Source: Pseudomonas sp. B21-040
GTDB lineage: Bacteria > Pseudomonadota > Gammaproteobacteria > Pseudomonadales > Pseudomonadaceae
Length of the DNA: 64,000 nucleotides
Direction of reading: 5' to 3'
NCBI RefSeq assembly: GCF_024748695.1
Contig: NZ_CP087176.1
Span: 1,977,501 to 2,041,500, forward strand
Shown here: positions 46,715 to 55,759 of the stretch, one piece after another
How the letters are laid out: each line of letters begins with the position of its first letter
How positions within the stretch are numbered: position 1 is the first letter of the stretch
Translations under genes and position numbers: made by a program
The notes under the pieces: model-generated
The model's database searches: none
What the model was told of the DNA's origin: nothing
What the model saw: the letters and a program-made list of their open reading frames with translations, nothing else

Positions 46715-47290
46715 TTACTGGAGCAACTCACTGATGGCAATGATCTGCTCCGCCACTTGAATCAGTTTCTGCTGGCGGCTCATGGCCTGGCGGCGCATCA
46801 GGGTGTAGGCCTCTTCCTCGTTGCAATGCTTCATCTTCATCAACAAGCCCTTGGCCAGCTCGATACGCTTGCGCTCGGCCAGTTGCTGGTCGCGGGCATG
46901 CAATTGGGCGCGCAGTGCCTGGTCGCTTTCAAACCGCGCCATGGCCACGTCGAGAATCGGCTGCAAGCGTTGTGCGTGAATGCCTTCGACGATGTAGGCA
47001 CTGACCCCGGACTGGATCGCCTGACGCATCACGCCGGGGTCATGTTCATCGGTAAACATGACGATCGGCCGTGGCTGATCGCGGGTGACCAGCACCACTT
47101 GTTCCATCACATCGCGGCTCGGTGACTCGGTATCGATCAGAATCACGTCCGGGCGCACCGTTTCGACGCGCTCGGGCAGGTCGATGGTCAAACCCGATTC
47201 GTCGATCACCTCGAATCCGGCTTCAGTCAGCGCGGCTTTCAGGCGGCCGACTTTTTTCGCCGTGTCGTTGATCAGCAGGATACGCAACAT
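46715..47290 (-). CDS. nasT: Nitrate/nitrite-responsive antiterminator (ANTAR)
   Basis: The 191 residues comprise a receiver-like N-terminus (LRILLINDTAKKVGRLKAAL, DVILIDTESPSRDVMEQVV) and a C-terminal ANTAR RNA-binding domain (RKRIELAKGLLMKMKHCNEEEAYTLMRRQAM). It is held by NasS without nitrate; free NasT binds paired hexaloop hairpins and stops termination. Three such leaders lie in this window. AGGAGA precedes the ATG, and it lies 15 bases after nasS. Confidence 0.95.
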   Translation of the reverse strand: MLRILLINDTAKKVGRLKAALTEAGFEVIDESGLTIDLPERVETVRPDVILIDTESPSRDVMEQVVLVTRDQPRPIVMFTDEHDPGVMRQAIQSGVSAYIVEGIHAQRLQPILDVAMARFESDQALRAQLHARDQQLAERKRIELAKGLLMKMKHCNEEEAYTLMRRQAMSRQQKLIQVAEQIIAISELLQ

Positions 47291-47305
47291 GTTCGCAGTC
47301 TCCTG

Positions 47306-48517
47306 TCAGCGGTGGGCGAATCGGTAAGAGCTGTCGCTCATCGCGTGCAGCTTGAAACTGCGGGCATAGCCGACCGGATCGGAACCGTCCCAGACGTTGC
47401 CGTCGATCAACTGGCTGCTGCGCATGTCTTGATCCGAAGCGGCGACACCGACGGCGTTGGCGGCTTCGCGGTACAGGTCCAACTGCTGAACCTGACGGGC
47501 CACACCGAGGTAATCCGGGTCGTCGCGCAATAAACCCCAGCGCCGGAACTGGGTCATGAACCACATGCCGTCAGACAGGTACGGAACGTTGACCTCGCCA
47601 CCGGCGTGGAAACGCAGTGCGTGCGGGTCCTGCCAGCGATTGCCCAGGCCGTCGGCGTAATCGCCCAGCAGACGTGGCTCGATGCAGTCCAGAGGGGCGT
47701 CGAGGTAATCGGGTGCACTAAGTAGTTGTGCAGTGCTGCGGCGATTTTCCGTGCTTTGCTCGATGAAGCGGCTGGCTTCCAGGATCGCCATCACCAAGGC
47801 CCGCGCGGTGTTGGGGTAGTGCTCGACAAACGCACGGGTACAGCCGAGGACTTTTTCCGGGTGGTCGGGCCAAATGGTCTGGGAGGTTGCCATTGTGAAC
47901 CCCAGGTTTTGCTGCACCGCGCTGGCGGCCCATGGCTCACCCACGCAAAAACCGTCGATACGCCCCGCTTGCAGGTGCGCGACCATTTGCGGTGGCGGTA
48001 CCACCACGCTGTCGACATCCTGCAACGGATGGATACCCTGGCTCGCCAGCCAGTAATACAGCCACATGGCGTGGGTGCCGGTGGGAAATGTCTGGGCGAA
48101 CGTGAGTTTTGGGCGAGTTTGGTGCACGTGTCGGTCGAGTGCTTCAGGACCGGTCACGCCCAGCGCCTGCAAACCGTGGGAGAGATTGATGCTCTGGCCG
48201 TTCTGGTTCAGCCCCATCAGCACGGCCATGTCAGTCGAGGCTACGCCGCCGATGCCCAGGTGCACCGCATAAATCAGGCCGTACAGGCTGTGCGCGGCGT
48301 CGAGTTCGCCGCTGACCAGTTTGTCGCGCAGGTTGGCCCAGGACGACTGGCGCTTGAGGTTCAGGGTCAGGCCGTAGGGCTGGGCGAACCCCTGGGTGGC
48401 GGCGACCACGACCGAGGCGCAGTCGCTCAGGGCCATGAAGCCGAGATTGATGTCGGTCTTTTCCGGGGCATCGCTGCCATTGACCCAGGCCAGGGGGGTG
48501 GCTGGAACTTCAATCAT
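47306..48517 (-). CDS. nasS: Nitrate/nitrite sensor, periplasmic-binding-protein-like
   Basis: The 403 residues begin MIEVPATPLAWVNGSDAPEK, with no signal peptide, as expected for the cytoplasmic NasS rather than the related NrtA transporter subunit. The ligand-binding fold is seen in NLGFMALSDCASVVVAATQG, QAGRIDGFCVGEPWAASAVQ and GIHPLQDVDSVVVPPPQMV. NasS binds nitrate and then releases NasT. The start follows AAGGTG. The long N-terminal extension of the open frame lies within the leader and was dropped. Confidence 0.92.
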   Translation of the reverse strand: MIEVPATPLAWVNGSDAPEKTDINLGFMALSDCASVVVAATQGFAQPYGLTLNLKRQSSWANLRDKLVSGELDAAHSLYGLIYAVHLGIGGVASTDMAVLMGLNQNGQSINLSHGLQALGVTGPEALDRHVHQTRPKLTFAQTFPTGTHAMWLYYWLASQGIHPLQDVDSVVVPPPQMVAHLQAGRIDGFCVGEPWAASAVQQNLGFTMATSQTIWPDHPEKVLGCTRAFVEHYPNTARALVMAILEASRFIEQSTENRRSTAQLLSAPDYLDAPLDCIEPRLLGDYADGLGNRWQDPHALRFHAGGEVNVPYLSDGMWFMTQFRRWGLLRDDPDYLGVARQVQQLDLYREAANAVGVAASDQDMRSSQLIDGNVWDGSDPVGYARSFKLHAMSDSSYRFAHR

Positions 48518-48534
48518 CGTTAAGCACCTTCCAT

Positions 48535-48618
48535 AAAAAAACGCCGTACCGGGCGGCTTGCCAGAGCAAGGGCCAGTGACGACGCCTTTGTCTTTCGACC
48601 CATCCCGCCGTTGGCATG
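48535..48618 (-). promoter_or_regulatory. NasT-type leader upstream of nasS
   Basis: On the minus strand: hairpin CATGCC-AACGGC-GGGATG (one G-G mismatch; 48601-48618), hairpin GAC-AAAGGC-GTC (48581-48592), then an imperfect GC stem ending in ACGGCGT with a seven-T tail (48535-48585). The same loops as in the nasA leader imply that nasS-nasT is itself under NasT antitermination. Confidence 0.7.
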
Positions 48619-48638
48619 AGTGCTGATAGCGGTGGTGG

Positions 48639-48654
48639 TGCAAGGCATATGCCA
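48639..48654 (-). promoter_or_regulatory. Sigma-54 type promoter of nasS-nasT
   Basis: TGGCATATGCCTTGCA on the minus strand fits TGGCAY-N5-TTGCA exactly, about 20 bases before the first leader hairpin. It is the best match of the three. Confidence 0.8.
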
Positions 48655-48746
48655 TCGCGGGCTGATTTTGTCGCGTGCCTCGCCTGCGACGCCGATGCGC
48701 GGCTATAATTGCCGCCACTTTTCGTAGCCCAGAGTCAAACCCGCCC

Positions 48747-49766
48747 ATGTACACCCTGGCCCGTCAGCTGTTGTTCAAACTTTCCCCGGAAACCTCCCAC
48801 GATCTGTCCCTGGACCTGATCGGCGCGGGTGGGCGTTTGGGCCTCAACGGCTTGCTGTGCAAAGCTCCGGCGAACATGCCGGTGTCGGTCATGGGCCTGG
48901 ATTTTCCGAACCCGGTCGGTTTGGCCGCCGGTCTGGACAAAAACGGCGCGGCCATCGACGGTTTCGCCCAGTTGGGCTTTGGATTTGTCGAAATCGGCAC
49001 CATCACCCCGCGTCCGCAACCCGGTAACCCGAAGCCACGGATTTTCCGCCTGCCGGAAGCCGAGGCGATCATCAACCGCATGGGCTTCAACAACCTGGGC
49101 GTCGATCACCTGCTGGCCCGCGTCGCCGCCGCCAAATACAAGGGCGTGCTGGGTATCAACATCGGCAAGAACTTCGACACTCCGGTTGAACGTGCGGTCG
49201 ACGATTACCTGATTTGCCTGGACAAGGTCTATGCCCATGCCAGCTATGTGACGGTCAACGTCAGCTCGCCCAACACACCGGGCCTGCGCAGCCTGCAGTT
49301 CGGTGATTCGCTCAAGCAGTTGCTCGCTGATCTGGCCACGCGCCGCGCAGAACTGGCCTTGCGCCACGGCAAACACGTGCCGCTGGCGATCAAGATCGCG
49401 CCGGACATGAGCGACGAAGAAACGGCGCAGGTCGCACAAGCGCTGATTGAAACCGGCATGGACGCAGTGATCGCCACCAACACCACCCTCAGCCGCGTCG
49501 GCGTCGAAGGCATGGAGCACGGTGACGAGGCGGGCGGTCTGTCCGGTGCACCGGTTCGCGACAAGAGCACTCACACCGTGAAAGTACTGGCGGCGGAACT
49601 GGCGGGTCGCTTGCCGATCATTGCCGTGGGCGGTATCACCGAAGGCAAGCACGCGGCAGAGAAAATCGCGGCAGGTGCGAGCCTGGTACAGATTTACTCC
49701 GGCTTCATTTACAAAGGCCCGGCGCTGATTCGTGAGTCTGTAGACGCCATCGCAGCCCTGCGCTGA
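48747..49766 (+). CDS. pyrD: Dihydroorotate dehydrogenase (quinone), class 2
   Basis: The 339 residues begin [20 protein letters not shown], the amphipathic membrane-binding helix of class 2 enzymes. FMN and substrate motifs are [57 protein letters not shown] (catalytic Ser) and IIAVGGI. It makes orotate for pyrimidines and passes electrons to quinone. It is divergent from nasS across 229 bases holding the nasS promoter and leader. Confidence 0.95.
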   Translation: MYTLARQLLFKLSPETSHDLSLDLIGAGGRLGLNGLLCKAPANMPVSVMGLDFPNPVGLAAGLDKNGAAIDGFAQLGFGFVEIGTITPRPQPGNPKPRIFRLPEAEAIINRMGFNNLGVDHLLARVAAAKYKGVLGINIGKNFDTPVERAVDDYLICLDKVYAHASYVTVNVSSPNTPGLRSLQFGDSLKQLLADLATRRAELALRHGKHVPLAIKIAPDMSDEETAQVAQALIETGMDAVIATNTTLSRVGVEGMEHGDEAGGLSGAPVRDKSTHTVKVLAAELAGRLPIIAVGGITEGKHAAEKIAAGASLVQIYSGFIYKGPALIRESVDAIAALR

Positions 49767-49770
49767 TTGT

Positions 49771-49914
49771 GTAGCAGCTGCCGAGCCTGCGAGGCTGCGT
49801 CCGGCTGCGCAGCAGTCGTCAAACCTGCATGCACGGTGCCTCTGCAAATCGCGGTGTCTGATTTCACGACTGCTTCGCAGCCGGACGCAGCCTCGCGGGC
49901 TCGGCAGCTGCTAC
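49771..49914. repeat. Type 2 palindromic repeat
   Basis: GTAGCAGCTGCCGAGCCTGC and GCTCGGCAGCTGCTAC flank inner inverse segments (GAGGCTGCGTCCGGCTGCGC / TTCGCAGCCGGACGCAGCCTC). It starts 5 bases after the pyrD stop. Confidence 0.85.
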
Positions 49915-49944
49915 AGGGATGGTGTTTGGCTAGAACGCAGGCAT

Positions 49945-49969
49945 AAAAAAGGGCTCCTCGAAGGAGCCC
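49945..49969 (-). terminator. rmf terminator
   Basis: On the minus strand, GGGCTCCT-TCG-AGGAGCCC is followed by six T, 90 bases after the rmf stop. Confidence 0.8.
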
Positions 49970-50058
49970 CTGGGCCGGAGCCCGCCGTCCGGATGGGACG
50001 TGCGTGGTTAATTCAGTCAGTCATCAGATTGTCGTGTCGGAGTGTTTGGCCCTGTAAA

Positions 50059-50274
50059 TTAGCCGACGGCGTGAAGTTCGTTGAGTCTGTGGATTCCCGC
50101 AGTGCCGGTCATACCGTCCCAGTTGTCGCCGCGTCCTTCTCGCCAGCCGTTAATCCAGGCTTGGCGTACCGACGGTAGAGTAAATGGGCAAAGCTCACGG
50201 GATTTGCCACCAACGCCATATTGATATCCGCGCAAAAATGCTCTTTCCAACGGATCACGCTTAAGTCTTCTCAT
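50059..50274 (-). CDS. rmf: Ribosome modulation factor
   Basis: The 71 residues begin MRRLKRDPLERAFLRGYQYG and include GGKSRELCPFTLPSVRQAWI and GWREGRGDNWDG, the conserved RMF body. It binds 70S ribosomes in stationary phase and makes inactive 100S dimers. GAGGGC lies 9 bases before the ATG. It has its own terminator. It is divergent from rlmKL across a 529-base spacer. Confidence 0.96.
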   Translation of the reverse strand: MRRLKRDPLERAFLRGYQYGVGGKSRELCPFTLPSVRQAWINGWREGRGDNWDGMTGTAGIHRLNELHAVG

Positions 50275-50803
50275 AGGGTGTTGCCCTCACTTGTTGACTG
50301 TATTTATCGCGTCGACCTCTATTGAGGTCTGGCAGAAAAACTCTGCCGTTGGGGGCTCGCTGCCGGCGTGACGAGCCAAGGTGTTGACGTCGTTGCGGCG
50401 TCAACCTGTGTTGAGTTCTAACCAATGCGTCACATCGAGGGAATGATCGTTTTGTCATAAGAACGTAACCATAAAGATGCTAAGGCCATAAGCATCACGA
50501 TGAATGCCCGGTGTTGATTGGCAAAAGCCCTGTATGATCGGCCCCCCGCAGGATGACGGGAGTAATCCCTTAGTGAGAATGACTTCTGTTGGTGGAAGCA
50601 TTATTCGACGAAGGGTCGCTTTATGACATTTTGTTGCATCAACTATTTTATCTGTCCTTGCATCTAAGCTCTTTTAACCCGAGCAGCAGGGGTGGGACGG
50701 CACACCTTCGTGCCACGCGGGCGCTCTTCGAGAAAAGCGCCTGATTGAAAACCGGATCGGCAATGCGTTGCCGGTTCACTTCGCCAAAGGCTCTGAAATT
50801 CCC
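50275..50803. other. Intergenic spacer with divergent promoters of rmf and rlmKL
   Basis: I see no gene in this stretch. It is AT-richer than its flanks, with several T-rich runs (50440-50480 and 50620-50660) and small inverted pieces such as GTTGACG/CGTCAAC (50381-50404). I could not place promoters with confidence. The in-frame extension before rlmKL carries no ribosome site. Confidence 0.5.
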
Positions 50804-53074
50804 ATGTCCGACCAATTCGAAATCTTCCTCACCTGCCCAAAAGGCCTTGAAGGCCTGCTCATCGAGGAAGCCGTCGGGCTTGGCCTTGAAGAGGCACGCG
50901 AGCACACCTCGGCCGTGCGCGGCATGGCCACCATGGAAACCGCTTACCGCCTGTGCCTGTGGTCGCGTCTGGCGAACCGGGTGCTGCTGGTGCTCAAGCG
51001 TTTCCCGATGAAGGACGCCGAAGACCTGTACCACGGCGTACTGGACATCGAGTGGCAAGACCACATGCTCAACGCCGGTACCTTGGCCGTCGAGTTCAGC
51101 GGCCACGGTTCGGGCATCGACAACACCCACTTCGGTGCCTTGAAGGTCAAGGACGCCATCGTCGACAAACTGCGCACCCCGCAAGGTGACCGTCCGTCGA
51201 TCGACAAACTCAACCCGGACCTGCGCATTCACCTGCGCCTGGACCGTGGCGAAGCGATTCTTTCTCTCGATTTGTCCGGCCACAGCCTGCACCAGCGCGG
51301 TTATCGCTTGCAGCAAGGCGCGGCACCGCTGAAGGAAAACCTGGCGGCCGCGATCCTGATCCGTTCCGGCTGGCCACGCATTGCGGCCGAAGGCGGCGCG
51401 CTGGCTGACCCGATGTGCGGTGTCGGTACGTTCCTGGTCGAAGCGGCGATGATCGCCGCCGACATGGCGCCGAACCTGCGTCGCGAGCAGTGGGGCTTTA
51501 CCCATTGGCTGGGCCACGTTCCGGCGCTGTGGAAAAAGCTTCACGAAGAGGCCACCGAACGTTGCGCGGCCGGCCTGGCCAAGCCACCGCTGTGGATTCG
51601 CGGTTACGAAGCCGACCCGCGCCTGATTCAACCGGGCCGCAACAACGTCGAGCGTGCCGGCCTGAGCGAGTGGATCAAGATCTACCAGGGCGAAGTCGGT
51701 ACGTTCGAGCCGCGTCCGGACCAGAACCAGAAAGGCCTGGTGATCTGCAACCCTCCCTACGGCGAGCGTCTGGGTGACGAGGCGAGCTTGCTCTACCTCT
51801 ATCAAAACCTCGGCGAGCGTCTGCGTCAGGCCTGCTTGAACTGGGAAGCCGCGGTGTTCACCGGCGCCCCGGATCTGGGCAAGCGCATGGGCATTCGCAG
51901 TCACAAGCAGTATTCGTTCTGGAACGGCGCATTGCCGTGCAAGCTGCTGCTGATCAAAGTCACGCCAGACCAGTTCGTCACGGGCGAGCGTCGCACCCCT
52001 GAGCAGCGTCAGGTCGAGCGCGAGCAGGCGGCTTACGATCAGGCACCGAGCGAGCCAGAAGAGCGCAAGTACAACAAAAACGGCAACCCGATCAAACCGA
52101 CACCAGCACCTGCGCCGGTGATCGAGCAGCCGCGTTTGAGCGAAGGCGGGCAGATGTTTGCCAATCGCCTGCAAAAAAACCTGAAAGCCATGGGCAAGTG
52201 GGTCAAGCGCGAAGGCATCGACTGCTATCGCGTGTATGACGCCGACATGCCGGAATACTCGATGGCCATCGACCTGTATCAGGATTGGGTCCACGTTCAG
52301 GAATACGCGGCGCCGAAATCCATCGATCCGGAAAAAGCCTCGGCACGTATGTTCGATGCCTTGGCCGCTATTCCGCAGGCCTTGAACATCGACAAGAGCC
52401 GCGTGGTGGTCAAGCGTCGCGAGCGTCAGAGCGGCACCAAGCAATACGAGCGTCAAGCCGCGCAGGGCAAGTTCGTCGAGATCAACGAAGGTGGCGTGAA
52501 GCTGCTGGTCAACCTGACTGACTACCTCGACACCGGGCTGTTCCTTGACCACCGCCCGATGCGCATGCGCATTCAGAAAGAGTCGGCCGGCAAGCGCTTC
52601 CTCAACCTGTATTGCTACACCGCGACGGCCAGCGTTCACGCCGCCAAGGGGGGGGCACGCAGCACCACCAGCGTCGACCTGTCGAAAACCTATCTGGACT
52701 GGGCGCGTCGCAACCTGTCGCTGAACGGTTTCTCTGACAAGAACCGTCTGGAGCAGGGCGATGTGATGGTCTGGCTCGACGCCTGCCGTGACGAGTACGA
52801 CCTGATCTTCATCGACCCGCCGACGTTCTCCAACTCCAAGCGCATGGAAGGGATCTTCGACGTGCAGCGCGATCAGGTGCAACTGATCGACCTGGCGATG
52901 GCCCGTCTGGCACCCGGTGGCGTGTTGTACTTCTCCAACAACTTCCGCAAGTTCGCCCTTGAGGAAAATCTCACGCAGCGTTACGCGGTCGAAGAAATCA
53001 CCGCCCAGACCATCGATCCGGATTTCGCCCGCAACGGCAAGATCCACCGCGCATGGAAAATCACCGCACGTTGA
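50804..53074 (+). CDS. rlmKL: Bifunctional 23S rRNA methyltransferase (G2445 N2 / G2069 N7)
   Basis: The 756 residues begin MSDQFEIFLTCPKGLEGLLI. In order: a THUMP domain, the RlmL N2-guanine methyltransferase half (ALADPMCGVGTFLVEAAMIA and the catalytic GLVICNPPYGERLG), a linker rich in Pro/Ala, and the RlmK half (KRFLNLYCYTATASVHAAKG, DLIFIDPPTFSNSKRMEG). It modifies G2445 and G2069 of 23S rRNA in E. coli numbering. It is a single gene. Confidence 0.95.
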   Translation: MSDQFEIFLTCPKGLEGLLIEEAVGLGLEEAREHTSAVRGMATMETAYRLCLWSRLANRVLLVLKRFPMKDAEDLYHGVLDIEWQDHMLNAGTLAVEFSGHGSGIDNTHFGALKVKDAIVDKLRTPQGDRPSIDKLNPDLRIHLRLDRGEAILSLDLSGHSLHQRGYRLQQGAAPLKENLAAAILIRSGWPRIAAEGGALADPMCGVGTFLVEAAMIAADMAPNLRREQWGFTHWLGHVPALWKKLHEEATERCAAGLAKPPLWIRGYEADPRLIQPGRNNVERAGLSEWIKIYQGEVGTFEPRPDQNQKGLVICNPPYGERLGDEASLLYLYQNLGERLRQACLNWEAAVFTGAPDLGKRMGIRSHKQYSFWNGALPCKLLLIKVTPDQFVTGERRTPEQRQVEREQAAYDQAPSEPEERKYNKNGNPIKPTPAPAPVIEQPRLSEGGQMFANRLQKNLKAMGKWVKREGIDCYRVYDADMPEYSMAIDLYQDWVHVQEYAAPKSIDPEKASARMFDALAAIPQALNIDKSRVVVKRRERQSGTKQYERQAAQGKFVEINEGGVKLLVNLTDYLDTGLFLDHRPMRMRIQKESAGKRFLNLYCYTATASVHAAKGGARSTTSVDLSKTYLDWARRNLSLNGFSDKNRLEQGDVMVWLDACRDEYDLIFIDPPTFSNSKRMEGIFDVQRDQVQLIDLAMARLAPGGVLYFSNNFRKFALEENLTQRYAVEEITAQTIDPDFARNGKIHRAWKITAR

Positions 53075-53216
53075 TAGCTGTGTGGATTGGATCCACAGAG
53101 CCTTGATTTTTAAAGGCTCTGTGGCTTCTTTCAGTGCTGGTCAAATTAGTGGCTAATAGCTATAACTCTCTCATGGCCAATGGGCTTTCCCGCACCTGGC
53201 GTTGTGAGTTGCGTTT

Positions 53217-55616
53217 ATGTCGTTACACGCCGTGCGCCCCAAGATCCTGGGTTTTATCAGCGAAGATGTGTCGGCCTGGCTGGTCGCGCTGCTGGTATTG
53301 CTTATGGGGTGTGTTCTGACGGGGTTGTTGGCCTGGTCGACGGTCAACGTGTTTCGCCATCAACTCAAGCAACGCTTCCAACTGCTGGCCAGTGAACGCT
53401 ATAGCCGCATTGAAGAACGATTTCAGGACCAGGAGCAGCGCCTCGACAGCCTGCGCCGGTTCTTCGCCAATTCCGACTCGGTCTCCCGCGAGGAGTTCGA
53501 CGGTTTCACCAAACCCCTGTTGCACCGCGCTCAAGCCTATTCATTCGCGGCCCGCGTGACGCGTGCCGAGCGCGCAGAGTTCGAGCGCAAGGTGCGTGAC
53601 GAGGGCTTTAGCGATTTCACCGTTCGTGAACTCGCCAGCGATGGTCAATTGCAATTGGCCGCTGAACGCGATGAATACGTGGTGGTGCTTTACAGCCAGA
53701 CGCTAAGCCGACTGGGCTCGCCGCTGGGTTACGACTTATGGGCTCAGCCGATGCGTCGGGCGACCCTTGAGCGAGCGGATAAACGCGGCAGCCTGGCGGT
53801 GTCGCAGCCCATGCATCTGGTCAGTATCGAGCCGGCCTATGCGCGTGGCGTGCTGCTGGTGGCCCCGGTGATTGTGTCTAACACGCCAAGCGGCGCAGGG
53901 GTAAAACCCTACGGTTATGTCATGGCGGTGATCAGCATGCGTCAGTTGCTGGCGGATGGCTTGCCCGATGCCAATTACGACTATCTCTCGGTCCGCATTC
54001 TCGACTTGTCGATCGTCAACCAGCACGAAGTGCTTTACGAGTCCTTCAACGGACCGGCGGCCAGTGATTTGTCCGCGAGCCGACTATTGCGAATGGCCGA
54101 TCACGACTATCAGGTCGACATCAAGCCCAGCGAAGCCTTTATACAAGCCAACCATTCCTCGGTGACGACCCTGATAGTGCTGGGCGGCTTGCTCAGTCTG
54201 CTGGTCAGCGCATTGCTGTACGTGTTGGTCAGCCAGCGTCAGCGAGCGCTGAAAATGGTTGAGCAACAGACCGAGGAGTTGCGCGCCCGCGAGCAGGAGT
54301 TACGTGGCACTCACGGCCAGTTGCGTGGCGTGTTGAATGCGGCGACCCAGGTGGCGATCATCGCCACCGATCTGCGCGGGGTCATCACCACGTTCAATGC
54401 CGGTGCCGAGCAGATGTTGGGTTACGCCGGCGTTGAGGTTGTGGGGCGCATGACTCTGGAAAACCTGCATTTCCCCCGAGAGCTGGTGGCACGGGCGGCG
54501 GAGTTGAGCGCGCGGTATGGAAAACCGATTCCAACCTGTCAGGCGATGTTGGTCAAAGACGGCGATGAAATTGGTAACGCTGCGCGGGAGTGGACGCTGG
54601 TGCGCCGCGATGGCAGCCATTTGGCGGTCAACATGCTGGCGACCCCGGTACTCGACGAGCAAGGTCTGTGGGTCGGTCACCTGGCGATCTGCATCGACAT
54701 TACCGAACGCAAACGCGTCCATGAGGCCTTGGCGGCGCGGGACCTGTTGTTGAAGAAACTCAGTGCCCATGTCCCCGGCGGCATCTATCAATTCAAGATG
54801 GAATTCGACGGTCGCTTCAGCGTGATCTATGCCAGCGACGGTATCCGCGAGATCTACGAACTCGAGCCGGACGTGCTGCTGTTCAACGCCGAATCGATCT
54901 TCACGCGCATTCATCCACAAGACACGACCCGGGTCCGAGCCTCGATCCGGGCGTCGGCGGACACCCTCAGCCCGTGGCGCGAGGAATATCGCGTGCAGTT
55001 GCCCATGCGCGGCCTGCGCTGGGTTCGCGGTGAGGCGACCCCTGAAGAGCAGCCCGGTGGCGGCGTGCTCTGGCATGGCTACGTTTCCGACATCTCCGAT
55101 TTGAAACGGGTAGAACAAGAATTGCGTGCGCTGTCGATCACCGATTCGCTGACCGGGATTCATAACCGCCGCTACTTCCAGGAGCGCCTGACCACCGAAA
55201 TGGCCCGCGTCGAACGCGGAGGGGGCGAGTTGTCGGTGATCATGCTCGACATCGACCACTTCAAACGCATCAATGATCAACATGGCCATGCCGTGGGGGA
55301 TCGGGTGTTGCAGGTGGTGTGCGAGCGCATCGGTCATCGACTGCGGCGCACAGACGTGTTCTGTCGCCTCGGTGGCGAGGAGTTCATGGTGTTGTGCCCG
55401 GACACCGACAGCGAGCAGGCGCAAGTGCTGGCCTTGCAGTTGTGGCAAGGGTTGCGCAGTTCACCGATCGAGGGTGTGGGGTTCGTTACCGCGAGTTTCG
55501 GGATTGCCAGTTGGCAGGTCGGAGAGGGCGCGGATGCGCTGTTGTTGCGGGCGGATTCGGGGGTTTACGCGGCGAAGCAGGCCGGTCGGGATCGGGTCGA
55601 GACGCAGATAAGCTAA
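53217..55616 (+). CDS. Membrane diguanylate cyclase, CHASE-PAS-PAS-GGDEF
   Basis: In the 799 residues, TM1 is at about 20-42 (WLVALLVLLMGCVLTGLLAW), followed by a periplasmic CHASE sensor (about 75-300; SFAARVTRAERAEFERKVRD), TM2 at about 315-335 (TLIVLGGLLSLLVSALLYVL), PAS at about 369 (AIIATDLRGVITTFNAGAEQ), a second PAS at about 520-620, and GGDEF at about 638-795. The active site is CRLGGEEFMVLCP and an RxxD I-site (RRTD) sits five residues before it, so it is probably active and product-inhibited. No EAL domain is present. The ligand is unknown. It is a single gene after rlmKL. Confidence 0.92.
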   Translation: MSLHAVRPKILGFISEDVSAWLVALLVLLMGCVLTGLLAWSTVNVFRHQLKQRFQLLASERYSRIEERFQDQEQRLDSLRRFFANSDSVSREEFDGFTKPLLHRAQAYSFAARVTRAERAEFERKVRDEGFSDFTVRELASDGQLQLAAERDEYVVVLYSQTLSRLGSPLGYDLWAQPMRRATLERADKRGSLAVSQPMHLVSIEPAYARGVLLVAPVIVSNTPSGAGVKPYGYVMAVISMRQLLADGLPDANYDYLSVRILDLSIVNQHEVLYESFNGPAASDLSASRLLRMADHDYQVDIKPSEAFIQANHSSVTTLIVLGGLLSLLVSALLYVLVSQRQRALKMVEQQTEELRAREQELRGTHGQLRGVLNAATQVAIIATDLRGVITTFNAGAEQMLGYAGVEVVGRMTLENLHFPRELVARAAELSARYGKPIPTCQAMLVKDGDEIGNAAREWTLVRRDGSHLAVNMLATPVLDEQGLWVGHLAICIDITERKRVHEALAARDLLLKKLSAHVPGGIYQFKMEFDGRFSVIYASDGIREIYELEPDVLLFNAESIFTRIHPQDTTRVRASIRASADTLSPWREEYRVQLPMRGLRWVRGEATPEEQPGGGVLWHGYVSDISDLKRVEQELRALSITDSLTGIHNRRYFQERLTTEMARVERGGGELSVIMLDIDHFKRINDQHGHAVGDRVLQVVCERIGHRLRRTDVFCRLGGEEFMVLCPDTDSEQAQVLALQLWQGLRSSPIEGVGFVTASFGIASWQVGEGADALLLRADSGVYAAKQAGRDRVETQIS

Positions 55617-55659
55617 GACCGGAAACAGTCGATGTGGGAGCAAGCCCGCGCCAACATTT

Positions 55660-55748
55660 GATCGCTCCCACGCTCTGCGTGGGAATGCCTCAATGGACGC
55701 TCTGCGTCCGCTCTTGAATGCGTTCCCACGCAGAGCGCGGGAACGATC
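55660..55748. repeat. Type 3 palindromic repeat beside a REP half-site
   Basis: GATCGCTCCCACGCTCTGCG and CGCAGAGCGCGGGAACGATC are inverse arms around a GACGCTCTGCGTC palindrome. A single type 1 half-site (TGTGGGAGCAAGCCCGCGCC) precedes at 55633. Confidence 0.75.
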
Positions 55749-55759
55749 GGATCGGGGGG

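Noticed and set aside
50648..53047. 799-codon open frame antisense to rlmKL
   Set aside because: Shadow of a gene with clear methyltransferase motifs; no ribosome site or known domain.
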